Shown here one piece after another: positions 8,032 through 14,419 of a stretch of 14,435 bases of DNA. The number at the start of each line of letters is the position of its first letter. Within the stretch, counting starts at the first letter, position 1. This DNA comes from Prevotellaceae bacterium. Lineage in GTDB: Bacteria > Bacteroidota > Bacteroidia > Bacteroidales > UBA932. The translations under genes and the position numbers were made by a program. The stretch is taken from the NCBI GenBank assembly GCA_031257455.1, contig JAIROQ010000174.1:1-14435 (forward strand), given 5' to 3'. The notes beneath the pieces are model-generated. The model made no database searches. It was given only the letters and a program-made list of their open reading frames with translations, and was not told the origin of the DNA.

Positions 8032-8214
8032 TTATTTTATCTCTTCTATGGTTACCAGATGCCGGATTTTTTCCACCATGCCTGAAGTAACCGGATTTAC
8101 TTCCCGTTCTACGGTTTGACGAATGCGGCGCAAACCCAATGAAGCCAATGTGGCTATTTGGCGTTCGGTCGCGCTGTTGGTACTTTTTACTTGTGTAATT
8201 CTCAATTTTGCCAT
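8032..8214 (-). CDS. rpmD: 50S ribosomal protein L30
   Basis: Small large-subunit protein. I choose the start at 8214 (MAKLRITQVKS), giving 60 residues, the common L30 size; an upstream in-frame ATG at 8223 would only add MYA and is unlike the family. Landmarks are RITQVKSTNSATERQIATLA at the N-terminus and the basic SLGLRRIRQTVER centre, then a C-terminal VEKIRHLVTIEEI. It lies between rpsE (12 bases) and rplO (5 bases), the invariant spc order. Confidence 0.96.
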   Translation of the reverse strand: MAKLRITQVKSTNSATERQIATLASLGLRRIRQTVEREVNPVTSGMVEKIRHLVTIEEIK

Positions 8215-8226
8215 AGCGTACATTCC

Positions 8227-8745
8227 TTATCCTTTAAATACTTTTTGCATCGGCACGCCACGCACGCCGGCCACAGTGTAAGCGTCACGTAATTCCAGCA
8301 GCGCATTGACCGTAGCTTTTACCAAGTTGTGCGGGTTGGACGAACCTTTCGATTTTGCCAGCACGTCATGGATGCCGGCGCTTTCAAATACTGCACGCAT
8401 AGCGCCCCCTGCCTTTACTCCCGTACCGGGCGCTGCTGGTTTCATAAATACTTGCGCGCCGCCGAATTTCGCCACCTGTTCATGCGGAATAGTGCGTTTG
8501 TTCAAAGGAACTTTGACCAGATTTTTCTTTGCATCTTCTATCCCTTTGGAAACAGCAGCTGCTACTTCGCCGGCTTTACCCAGCCCGTAACCGACTACGC
8601 CGTTTTCATCGCCTACTACTACAATAGCGGCAAAGCTGAAATGGCGTCCCCCTTTGGTTACTTTCGTAACGCGCTGGACGGCCACCAAGCGGTCTTTCAG
8701 TACTAAGTCGGTAGTTTTTACTTTTTTTATGTTTATCGTTGCCAT
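8227..8745 (-). CDS. rpsE: 30S ribosomal protein S5
   Basis: S5 sits at the mRNA entry tunnel of the 30S subunit, with S3 and S4, and affects decoding fidelity. Length 172 residues, normal. The N-terminal double-stranded-RNA-binding-type domain spans about residues 12-80, with [20 protein letters not shown] and [17 protein letters not shown]. The C-terminal domain includes a glycine/alanine-rich [17 protein letters not shown] segment and [16 protein letters not shown] near 135-150. It starts 12 bases after rplR. Confidence 0.98.
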   Translation of the reverse strand: MATINIKKVKTTDLVLKDRLVAVQRVTKVTKGGRHFSFAAIVVVGDENGVVGYGLGKAGEVAAAVSKGIEDAKKNLVKVPLNKRTIPHEQVAKFGGAQVFMKPAAPGTGVKAGGAMRAVFESAGIHDVLAKSKGSSNPHNLVKATVNALLELRDAYTVAGVRGVPMQKVFKG

Positions 8746-8757
8746 AATTGTGTCGAA

Positions 8758-9120
8758 TTAGAATTTAAGACCGCCTTCGCGGGCAGCATCTGCCAAATTT
8801 TTTACTCTACCGTGGTATAAATAACCGCCGCGGTCGAATGATACGGTAGTTATTCCTTTGGCGGCGGCGCGTTCGGCGGCCAATTTGCCTACCAACTTCG
8901 CCGTTTCTACACCGGATTTGCCTTTCACGGCTTCCGTTACTGCTTTTTCGATTGACGATGCGGTTGCTAACGTAACGCCTGCTATGTCGTCAATAAATTG
9001 CACATAAATGGATTTATTGCTGCGAAACACCGACATGCGGGGGCGTTCGGCAGTACCTCGTACCACTTTACGGATACGGTATTTTATCCGTTGTCTTCTG
9101 TTTATTTTTGTTAATGCCAT
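8758..9120 (-). CDS. rplR: 50S ribosomal protein L18
   Basis: L18 binds 5S rRNA and, with L5, anchors it in the central protuberance. Length 120 residues, normal. Visible signatures are the basic N-terminus ([20 protein letters not shown]), [20 protein letters not shown] (about residues 27-46) and the C-terminal [26 protein letters not shown] block (about 95-120). It lies between rplF (15 bases) and rpsE (12 bases). Confidence 0.98.
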   Translation of the reverse strand: MALTKINRRQRIKYRIRKVVRGTAERPRMSVFRSNKSIYVQFIDDIAGVTLATASSIEKAVTEAVKGKSGVETAKLVGKLAAERAAAKGITTVSFDRGGYLYHGRVKNLADAAREGGLKF

Positions 9121-9135
9121 ACTGTACTTCTCCTA

Positions 9136-9696
9136 CTATTTAGCGCTTGCCGATTTTCCGGCTTTGCGGCGCAATTGTTCACCAACGAATTTAATACCTT
9201 TACCTTTATACGGTTCTGGCGCCCGTAATGAGCGGATTTTTGCAGCCACCAAGCCTATCAGTTGCTTGTCGTGGCTCTTGAGGGTTAATACAGGGTTTGC
9301 GCCTTTCTTTACAGCTTCGGCGACAGCCTTTACTTCTTTGGGTATCTCAAAATAAATATCGTGAGAATAACCCAAACTGAATTGCAGCACCTGACCGTTT
9401 ACTTCCACGCGGTAACCCACGCCGACTAATTCCTGTTGAATTGTATAGCCCTGCGACACGCCGGTTACCATATTTTGTATCAATGCGCGGTACAAGCCAT
9501 GCATCGAACGGTGACGCGGTTGGTCGGTCGGACGGCTAACCGTAACAGCATTTCCCTCTACGGCTACTTTGATGTCTGCATCTACCTTTTGTTGCAGTTC
9601 ACCGAGCGGGCCTTTAACCGCAACCACATTGCCGGTGTCTATCTTGACGGTTACTCCTTGTGGCAGGTTTACAGGTAATTTTCCTATCCGTGACAT
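9136..9696 (-). CDS. rplF: 50S ribosomal protein L6
   Basis: L6 lies near the sarcin-ricin loop where elongation factors dock. Length 186 residues, normal. It has the duplicated L6 fold: an N-terminal copy (MSRIGKLPVNLPQGVTVKID) and a C-terminal copy with the signature RAPEPYKGKGIKFVGEQLRR near residues 157-176. The centre shows SRPTDQPRHRSMHGLYRALI. The preceding 15 bases separate it from an unrecognised 57-codon membrane ORF that lies where rpsH would normally be immediately upstream. Confidence 0.98.
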   Translation of the reverse strand: MSRIGKLPVNLPQGVTVKIDTGNVVAVKGPLGELQQKVDADIKVAVEGNAVTVSRPTDQPRHRSMHGLYRALIQNMVTGVSQGYTIQQELVGVGYRVEVNGQVLQFSLGYSHDIYFEIPKEVKAVAEAVKKGANPVLTLKSHDKQLIGLVAAKIRSLRAPEPYKGKGIKFVGEQLRRKAGKSASAK

Positions 9697-9711
9697 TTTT
9701 TCTAAATTAAT

Positions 9712-9885
9712 TTATTTTATTTTTTTAAATGTAGCATACTCATAAACGGCCACATTATTTTCTACTCCAAACAGGGTCAATTCATTTTGTTGCTTGAACC
9801 GGCCTGTAAAAAAAGAAATAATCAATCCCACTGCCACAAAAAACAGGACTGCTTTTTTGTATCGGAAAAATGGATGTTTATTCAT
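9712..9885 (-). CDS. Unrecognised 57-residue single-pass membrane protein inside the spc operon
   Basis: An ATG-initiated frame fills most of the 217-base gap between rpsH and rplF: 28 bases after the rpsH stop and 15 bases before the rplF start, spacing like a genuine operon member. The peptide begins MNKHPFFRYKK (basic), has one hydrophobic segment at about residues 12-26 (AVLFFVAVGLIISFF), then a polar tail with LTLFGVENNVAVYEY and a lysine-rich end. By the positive-inside rule a cytoplasmic N-terminus is likely, with a C-terminal tail of about 30 residues outside. I do not recognise the family; rpsH and rplF are normally adjacent. Alternatives are a chance open frame in A/T-rich DNA or a lineage-specific orphan. 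The clean start, membrane segment and tight fit favour a real gene. Confidence 0.6.
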   Translation of the reverse strand: MNKHPFFRYKKAVLFFVAVGLIISFFTGRFKQQNELTLFGVENNVAVYEYATFKKIK

Positions 9886-9913
9886 GGCCTATCAAATTAA
9901 GTAGTGTCTCTGC

Positions 9914-10309
9914 TTAATATACATAACAAATCACTTCACCGCCCACATTCTGCACTATTGCTTCTTTGTCGGTCATCACGCCTTTGGATGTGGAGAGGAT
10001 GGCTATTCCCAGTCCATTCAATACGCGGGGCATGTTTTGCACATCAACGTAGGTACGCAAACCGGGCGTACTGATGCGTTGCAGCTTTTTAATTGCCGGA
10101 CGCTTGGTGTCAGGATGATATTTTAACGCAATTTTTATGGTATTAAAAGGTTTCCCTTCTTCTATTTTATAGGCGAGGATATACCCTTTTTCATGCAAGA
10201 TACGCGTGAGTTCTTGCTTCATTTTCGATGCGGGAATTTCCACTGTTTTATGTCCGGCGGCTACCGCATTGCGAATTCTTGTTAGAAAATCTGCTATTGG
10301 ATCAGTCAT
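9914..10309 (-). CDS. rpsH: 30S ribosomal protein S8
   Basis: S8 is a primary 16S rRNA binder for the central domain; in E. coli it also represses the spc operon by binding its mRNA. Length 131 residues, normal. Typical parts are [20 protein letters not shown] at the N-terminus, [20 protein letters not shown] (about residues 25-44) and the C-terminal RNA-binding half with [20 protein letters not shown] and [12 protein letters not shown] near 107-118. Upstream lies a 118-base spacer with heptad repeats and downstream an extra small membrane ORF, so it is less tightly packed than its neighbours. Confidence 0.98.
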   Translation of the reverse strand: MTDPIADFLTRIRNAVAAGHKTVEIPASKMKQELTRILHEKGYILAYKIEEGKPFNTIKIALKYHPDTKRPAIKKLQRISTPGLRTYVDVQNMPRVLNGLGIAILSTSKGVMTDKEAIVQNVGGEVICYVY

Positions 10310-10363
10310 TGTTTTGTTTTTTTATTTCAGCGCTCTTGCGCCCGATATCCTTTATTTAGTTAA

Positions 10364-10425
10364 GAGTTATGAATTATGAGTTATGAGTTATTTTGTTCAT
10401 TATTCATTGTTAACTGTTCATTGTT
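10364..10425. repeat. Two adjacent heptad repeats in the rpsN-rpsH spacer
   Basis: First array: GAGTTAT, GAATTAT, GAGTTAT, GAGTTAT (10364-10391). After 2 bases a second array follows: TGTTCAT (10394-10400), TATTCAT (10401-10407), TGTTAAC (10408-10414), TGTTCAT (10415-10421), TGTT. Both have a strict 7-base period but different units. They fill over half of the 118-base spacer. The transcribed-strand unit ATAACTC contains TAA. The final bases of the window (14424-14435, CATTCATTGTTC) resemble the second array. Confidence 0.85.
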
Positions 10426-10427
10426 TT

Positions 10428-10697
10428 CTACCAGCTTGCTTTGCGCACGCCCGGAATTAATCCCTGACTGGCCATTTCGCGAAATTGAATGCGGCTGATA
10501 CCGAAGATACGCATGTAGCCCTTGGGGCGTCCGGTCAATGAACAACGGTTGTGCAAACGTACGGGACTGGCATTTTTGGGCAACTTTGCCAAACCGACAT
10601 AATCGCCGGCGGCTTTCAAGGCTTTGCGTTTCTCGGCATATTTTGCCGCCAACTTTGCGCGTTTCACTTCGCGCGCTTTCATGGATTCTTTTGCCAT
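10428..10697 (-). CDS. rpsN: 30S ribosomal protein S14 (zinc-free form)
   Basis: S14 is needed for late assembly of the 30S head. Length 89 residues, the long zinc-independent form; the CxxC pairs of the short zinc form are absent. The N-terminus is basic ([20 protein letters not shown]) and the conserved C-terminal half shows [16 protein letters not shown] (about residues 49-64), [12 protein letters not shown] and the ending [11 protein letters not shown]. It starts 6 bases after the rplE stop codon and is followed by the repeat-bearing spacer before rpsH. Confidence 0.98.
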   Translation of the reverse strand: MAKESMKAREVKRAKLAAKYAEKRKALKAAGDYVGLAKLPKNASPVRLHNRCSLTGRPKGYMRIFGISRIQFREMASQGLIPGVRKASW

Positions 10698-10703
10698 ATT
10701 TTG

Positions 10704-11327
10704 TTATTTCTTGTTTGTCTTAAACGGTAATCCGAACTCCCGTAACAGCGCATACGCTTCTTCATCCCGGCTGGTCGTGGTAATAAACGATATTTCTATG
10801 CCAAGAATTTTAGTGATTTTATCAATGTCTATTTCGGGAAAAATAATTTGTTCTTTAATGCCTAAAGTGTAATTTCCACGTCCGTCAAACTTGTTGGTGA
10901 TGCCGTTGAAGTCGCGGATACGCGGCAATGACACGGAAATCAAGCGGTCTAAAAATTCGTACATTTTCGCGGCACGCAAAGTTACTTTCACGCCAATGGG
11001 CATGCCTTTACGCAATTTGAAATTTGAAATATCTTTTTTTGAAAATGTTTGAATAGCTTTTTGCCCGGCAATAACGGTCAGTTCGTTTTGCGCCACTTCC
11101 ACTAATTTTTTATCGCCTACGGCAGCGCCAACGCCCTGATTAATCACTATTTTTTCCAAACGGGGAACTTGCATGATATTTTTATATCCAAATTCCTTCA
11201 TAAGGTTGGCGACAATCTGTTCTCTGTATTTCTTTTGTAGAGCAGGAATATATCCCTTAGGGGTAGCGGGTTGTTGCGCAATTTCTTTTTTTACCGGCGC
11301 TGCCTTGGCTCCTTCTTTTTTTGCCAT
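10704..11327 (-). CDS. rplE: 50S ribosomal protein L5 with an N-terminal extension
   Basis: L5 binds 5S rRNA in the central protuberance and contacts the 30S head. Landmarks: [20 protein letters not shown] (about residues 52-71), [21 protein letters not shown] (about 96-116), [30 protein letters not shown] and the C-terminal [15 protein letters not shown]. At 207 residues it is about 20-25 longer than usual (179-188). The excess is an N-terminal lysine/alanine-rich stretch, [20 protein letters not shown] and a few more residues, before the normal start of the domain near residue 26. No internal methionine precedes residue 43, and the ATG overlaps the rplX stop by 1 base, so the long start is favoured. 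Confidence 0.97.
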   Translation of the reverse strand: MAKKEGAKAAPVKKEIAQQPATPKGYIPALQKKYREQIVANLMKEFGYKNIMQVPRLEKIVINQGVGAAVGDKKLVEVAQNELTVIAGQKAIQTFSKKDISNFKLRKGMPIGVKVTLRAAKMYEFLDRLISVSLPRIRDFNGITNKFDGRGNYTLGIKEQIIFPEIDIDKITKILGIEISFITTTSRDEEAYALLREFGLPFKTNKK

Positions 11328-11650
11328 TATTTAATCTCCTCTCCTGATTTTTTAGCGTAACGTACTAATTTCCCTTTATCGTTCAAGCGGCGGCCTATGC
11401 GGGTAGGAACGCCGGAAGACGGGTCAACTATTTGCAAGTTGGAAATATGGATAGCAGCTTCCTGCTCGATTATTCCGCCTTGCGGATGCTTGGCATTAGG
11501 TTTGGTGTGTTTTTTCACCAGGTTGATGCCTTCTACAATAGCGCGGTTTTTACCGGTTAATATTTCCAGTACTTTTCCTTTTTTACCGCGGTCTTCGCCG
11601 GCGTTTACAAACACCGTATCGCCTTTTTTAATATGTAATTTCTTTTTCAT
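11327..11650 (-). CDS. rplX: 50S ribosomal protein L24
   Basis: L24 is one of two assembly initiators of the 50S subunit. Length 107 residues, normal. A KOW motif spans about residues 6-32 ([20 protein letters not shown]), followed by [20 protein letters not shown] (about 40-59) and the [11 protein letters not shown] strand near 68-78. Both ends are joined to neighbours by 1-base overlaps: the A of its ATG is the last A of the rplN TAA, and its own TAA shares a base with the rplE ATG. This implies translational coupling of rplN, rplX and rplE. Confidence 0.98.
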   Translation of the reverse strand: MKKKLHIKKGDTVFVNAGEDRGKKGKVLEILTGKNRAIVEGINLVKKHTKPNAKHPQGGIIEQEAAIHISNLQIVDPSSGVPTRIGRRLNDKGKLVRYAKKSGEEIK

Positions 11651-12015
11651 TATAATACCTCCGGCGCTAAGGAAACAATTTTCATATAATTATCGCGCAA
11701 TTCGCGGGCTACAGGCCCGAAAATGCGCGTTCCGCGTACTTCGCCCTGATTGTTGAGCAACACGCAGGCGTTGTCGTCAAAGCGGATGTAAGAACCGTCT
11801 CCGCGGCGGATTTCTTTTTTCGTGCGCACTACAACGGCTTTGGATACCGAGCCTTTTTTTGCATCACCGCTGGGAATGGCGCTTTTTACCGACACAACGA
11901 TTTTATCGCCCACCCTGGCGTACCGGCGGCGTGTACCTCCCAATACGCGGATGCAAAGGACTTCTTTGGCGCCGCTGTTATCTGCTACTGTTAGTCGTGA
12001 TTCTTGCTGTATCAT
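11650..12015 (-). CDS. rplN: 50S ribosomal protein L14
   Basis: L14 lies at the subunit interface, forms bridges with 16S rRNA and is the docking site of the silencing factor RsfS. Length 121 residues, close to the universal 122. Signatures are [20 protein letters not shown] (residues 1-20), [20 protein letters not shown], the [20 protein letters not shown] segment (about 65-84) and the C-terminal [13 protein letters not shown] near 97-109. It is separated from rpsQ by 3 bases and overlaps rplX by 1 base. Confidence 0.98.
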   Translation of the reverse strand: MIQQESRLTVADNSGAKEVLCIRVLGGTRRRYARVGDKIVVSVKSAIPSGDAKKGSVSKAVVVRTKKEIRRGDGSYIRFDDNACVLLNNQGEVRGTRIFGPVARELRDNYMKIVSLAPEVL

Positions 12016-12018
12016 AGC

Positions 12019-12273
12019 TTATTTTACTTTTTCTACGATTTCTACTAATCTCCAACGTTTTGTCTTGCTTAACGGGCGGGTCTCCATAATGCGAACCGTA
12101 TCGCCCTCGCTGCATTCGTTCTTTTCGTCATGCGCTACAAACTTGGTGGTTTTATTTACGAATTTCCCGTAAATGGGATGTTTCACTTTACGCTTAACGG
12201 CAACCACAACGGACTTTTCCATTTTGTTGCTGACCACTATCCCTGTTCTTTCTTTACGAAGATTTCTTTCCAT
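12019..12273 (-). CDS. rpsQ: 30S ribosomal protein S17
   Basis: S17 is a primary 16S rRNA binder with an OB fold. I place the start at ATG 12273 ([11 protein letters not shown]), giving 84 residues like other Bacteroidales S17 proteins; an upstream TTG directly after the rpmC stop would only add three residues. Landmarks are [20 protein letters not shown] (about residues 11-30), [20 protein letters not shown] (about 32-51) and the strongly conserved [20 protein letters not shown] near the C-terminus. It follows rpmC after 9 bases. Confidence 0.97.
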   Translation of the reverse strand: MERNLRKERTGIVVSNKMEKSVVVAVKRKVKHPIYGKFVNKTTKFVAHDEKNECSEGDTVRIMETRPLSKTKRWRLVEIVEKVK

Positions 12274-12282
12274 TGGAAGCAA

Positions 12283-12483
12283 TTAGTTTATTTCTTCTTT
12301 TTCTTTTTGGCTCAGCACCGTGAGCATGCGTGCAATGTCTTTGCGGGCTTTACGGAGTTTCGATGTGTCTTCTACGGGCGAAATGGCATGATTGGTTTTC
12401 AAACGGACATAGTTCGCTTTTTCCGTTTCTATGCGTTCCCGTAAATCTTTTATCGAAAGCTCGCGTACTTCTGGCGTTTTCAT
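12283..12483 (-). CDS. rpmC: 50S ribosomal protein L29
   Basis: L29 lies beside the exit tunnel and together with L23 forms the docking platform for trigger factor and SRP. Length 66 residues, normal. It is a two-helix hairpin: ELSIKDLRERIETEKANYVR (about residues 8-27), then a turn with NHAISPVEDTSKLRKARKDI and ARMLTVLSQKE in the second helix. It starts 12 bases after rplP and ends 9 bases before rpsQ. Confidence 0.97.
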   Translation of the reverse strand: MKTPEVRELSIKDLRERIETEKANYVRLKTNHAISPVEDTSKLRKARKDIARMLTVLSQKEKEEIN

Positions 12484-12495
12484 TTTCTTTACTTT

Positions 12496-12915
12496 TTATT
12501 CGGTGTAATCTCTGCGCACGATGAATTTGGTCGTTACCGGTAATTTTTGCGCAGCAAGGCGGAGCGCCTCTTTTGCTACGGCGAGCGGAACGCCTTCGGC
12601 TTCTATCAATATGCGGCCGGGCGTTACCGGGCATACAAAACCTTCGGGTGCGCCTTTTCCTTTACCCATGCGGACTTCCGCTGGTTTTTTAGTAAACGGC
12701 TTGTCGGGGAACACGCGAATCCAAATTTGTCCTTCACGCTTCATGTAACGCACTACTGCTTGACGCGCCGCTTCGAGCTGCTGGCCGGTGAGCCAGCACT
12801 GTTCGAGGGTTTTTATGCCGAACGAGCCGAAAGCCAATTCATGGCCGCGATGGGCAATCCCTTTCATACGGCCTTTTTGTTGCCTTCTGAACTTGGTCTT
12901 TTTGGGTTGTAACAT
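12496..12915 (-). CDS. rplP: 50S ribosomal protein L16, first ribosomal gene of the block
   Basis: L16 organises the A-site region of the 50S subunit and joins late in assembly. Length 139 residues, complete. Signatures are [20 protein letters not shown] (1-20), [20 protein letters not shown] (30-49), the RIFPDKP-like [20 protein letters not shown] block (about 68-87) and the [12 protein letters not shown] segment near 99-110. In nearly all bacteria rpsC lies directly upstream. Here the upstream neighbour is only a 22-codon ORF, and the Bacteroidota-type promoter lies 165 bases upstream, so the operon begins at rplP. Confidence 0.98.
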   Translation of the reverse strand: MLQPKKTKFRRQQKGRMKGIAHRGHELAFGSFGIKTLEQCWLTGQQLEAARQAVVRYMKREGQIWIRVFPDKPFTKKPAEVRMGKGKGAPEGFVCPVTPGRILIEAEGVPLAVAKEALRLAAQKLPVTTKFIVRRDYTE

Positions 12916-12936
12916 CTCTTTTTAACGTTTAATACC

Positions 12937-13005
12937 TTAAAAAATTTTTACTTTTTGCTTCGGTGTTCCTATTTTTCCGGCGTTTGCCTGCATGTCCTGA
13001 GCCAT
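12937..13005 (-). CDS. 22-codon ORF in the rplP leader: leader peptide or rpsC 3' remnant
   Basis: Read on the minus strand, an ATG at 13005 opens a 22-residue frame starting MAQDMQANAG and ending TPKQKVKIF, stopping 21 bases before rplP. It is hydrophilic and basic. The same frame continues upstream of the ATG for eight more sense codons (LTIFGKRV) back to a TGA. The run FGKRVMAQ vaguely resembles the FGK[KR]-x-L-A region near the C-terminus of Bacteroidales S3, the protein whose gene should be here, so a 3' remnant of rpsC is conceivable, but the match is short and unproven. The alternative is a leader peptide, since the ORF lies about 70 bases downstream of the predicted transcription start. 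It may also be chance. Confidence 0.35.
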   Translation of the reverse strand: MAQDMQANAGKIGTPKQKVKIF

Positions 13006-13079
13006 TACACGCTTGCCAAATATCGTTAATCATCTCAACGTCAGATAAGAAACTTATATTTCGCAGAAAAAACGGGTTG

Positions 13080-13110
13080 CAAAGGTAGTATTTATTTTTG
13101 AAATTACAAA
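13080..13110 (-). promoter_or_regulatory. Bacteroidota-type primary sigma promoter of the ribosomal operon
   Basis: On the minus strand, TTTG (+ strand CAAA at 13107-13110) is followed by exactly 19 bases and then TACCTTTG (+ strand CAAAGGTA at 13080-13087). This matches the known Bacteroides consensus: -33 TTTG, about 19-21 bases, -7 TAnnTTTG. Transcription should start near 13073-13076, giving a leader of roughly 160 bases to rplP. Immediately upstream, 13114-13147 is dominated by A- and T-tracts that could serve as an UP-like element for alpha-subunit contact, fitting a highly expressed operon. Confidence 0.85.
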
Positions 13111-13285
13111 CAAGTTTTGAACATTTTTTTATTTTTTTTCAAAAAATGAGAATAGAAGCGCAAAAAAGACGTTTTTGCGGGTAAAATTCCAAGGTATGCG
13201 AAGCATCCCTTATACAATTTACGCAAGCTGCCGCCTAAAATAAGAAAATCTTATTTATAAATTATATTTAAGAGAATATATTTAT
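13111..13285. other. Intergenic between the right-hand secreted protein gene and the operon promoter
   Basis: No coding frame is convincing. On the minus strand this is the 3' side of the gene at 13286-14254. It contains three small inverted repeats: TAAGA/TCTTA (13241-13245 with 13249-13253), ATGC/GCAT (13196-13199 with 13203-13206) and CGCAAAAA/TTTTTGCG (13159-13166 with 13172-13179, 5-base loop). The last is the best candidate for termination of the upstream gene, though no strong T-run follows it on the minus strand. No fragment of rpsC or any other S10-operon gene is seen here. Confidence 0.45.
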
Positions 13286-14254
13286 TTATCGAATACAGCC
13301 TACGTACATGTTAGTTGCATCATACATACTATACTTTGTGCACCAAAATTGTCTAGCTGCCTTATTCGTTCCATTGCAGTTGTCTACCACATGCATATAG
13401 TAATATGTCCAGGCAGTGCCGGGACTAGTAGTTACATTACATATAACATCACACGCACTTGAACCAAGACCTTCGATCCAGAATTTGTTTTTGTTAATGA
13501 ATACCTGGTCGCCATTTCGTTGACATAATACTTCACTTTTACTAGCAACATGCCAACCTGACGGGCAAGCGGTTGATTTTGCTGTATGTTTAACAGTTGT
13601 CGCACTAAACCTGAATTCATACCCACAGCCTGTATAAGTCGAAGCATTATCCGCTACTAAATCTCGACAATAGCCGCCAACAGCCGTTAAACCCGGCAAA
13701 CAAACTCCGCCGTTATCTGCCACATCGCGTTCTATGCCGCCGGGACAACCAGTAGCATCGGTCAGCGAATGAATTGTACCGGTAAACGTATTGCCGCTTA
13801 TTACACTATTATTGATTACAAACGGTTGTGTTCCTCTCAATGTATAAACACCGCCATTGTTCATTGTCGCATTCGGCGGATAATCGCTGCCATAAGCGCA
13901 CCAACTGAATTGGCCGGTAGCGTTGCTTAATACGGCGGTAATAGTTGTACCGGCATTAGTCGCGCCATATTCTATGAAAAAGCCACGCGCCGTTGTCTCG
14001 GTAATTGTACCGTTTCCGCCTGTTTTTTGGGGATTGGAAATAGTTGCGGTAGAAAAGGAGGTTGCCGGAGTTGTACCGGTAATAGGACAAAAATCTATCC
14101 ACACCCATACGCGGTTGTTGTAGGGCGTAGTCGTCCATTCCACTTTAAACATTACTTTTTGCGTGGAGTAGTCCGTTGAGATTGGCGTTACCTTTACAGT
14201 GGCGTTCGCAGCAAGGCTTGCAATCATTGCGAAAAGAAAGAAAATTTTTTTCAT
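13286..14254 (-). CDS. Secreted cysteine-rich FISUMP-type protein, inverted paralogue of the gene at 199-1482
   Basis: Exported protein of 322 residues when started at 14254 (MKKIFFLFAMIASLAANATV). The frame stays open to an ATG at 14356, but that would run through the palindromes at 14289-14350 and bury the signal peptide 34 residues in, so the shorter start is preferred. The N-terminal domain matches the paralogue at many points: TPIS, VWVWIDF, FSWCAYGSDYPPN, YTLRG, PFVIN, GTIHSLTDATG. The C-terminal part shows a degenerate FISUMP domain: CPSGWHVASKSE near residue 217, then FWCTKYSMYDATN and a terminal VGCIR. About a dozen cysteines suggest disulfides. It is read in the same direction as the ribosomal operon but separated from it by a spacer and promoter. 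Cellular role unknown; surface binding is a guess. Confidence 0.85.
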   Translation of the reverse strand: MKKIFFLFAMIASLAANATVKVTPISTDYSTQKVMFKVEWTTTPYNNRVWVWIDFCPITGTTPATSFSTATISNPQKTGGNGTITETTARGFFIEYGATNAGTTITAVLSNATGQFSWCAYGSDYPPNATMNNGGVYTLRGTQPFVINNSVISGNTFTGTIHSLTDATGCPGGIERDVADNGGVCLPGLTAVGGYCRDLVADNASTYTGCGYEFRFSATTVKHTAKSTACPSGWHVASKSEVLCQRNGDQVFINKNKFWIEGLGSSACDVICNVTTSPGTAWTYYYMHVVDNCNGTNKAARQFWCTKYSMYDATNMYVGCIR

Positions 14255-14288
14255 AACTATTTTTTTAGTTTGTTTATTCATTATTGTT

Positions 14289-14419
14289 GCCCGTGAGGGC
14301 ATACCTATCAATAGAACAAAGCCGCCCAAATGCCTTTTTCCCCGTAGGGGATGCATGTCCTACGGACAAGCCGGTGTGATGGATGCATTTTTCTATTGCT
14401 ATGTTTGTCCTACGGACAA
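14289..14419. repeat. Cluster of four small palindromes (REP-like)
   Basis: Four short stem-loops occur within 131 bases: GCCC-GTGA-GGGC (14289-14300), CCCC-GTA-GGGG (14340-14350), TGTCC-TAC-GGACA (14356-14368) and TTGTCC-TAC-GGACAA (14405-14419). The last three share a GTA or TAC loop with C/G-rich arms, and the final two share 13 identical bases. GGATGCAT also recurs at 14349-14356 and 14381-14388. They lie upstream of the secreted-protein gene. They look like members of a dispersed palindromic repeat family, which needs genome-wide comparison to confirm. Confidence 0.7.

Noticed and set aside
8215..8223. Upstream ATG for rpmD at 8223
   Set aside because: It only adds MYA, which is not found in L30 proteins; MAKLRITQ at 8214 is the standard N-terminus.
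12274..12282. Start of rpsQ at the TTG directly following the rpmC stop
   Set aside because: Adds three residues without family support; ATG at 12273 gives the usual MERNLRKER start.
14255..14356. A longer start for the right-hand secreted protein at 14356, adding 34 residues
   Set aside because: The extension is a translation of the palindromic repeats, and it would place the signal peptide internally; the paralogue begins directly with MKKQ and the signal peptide.
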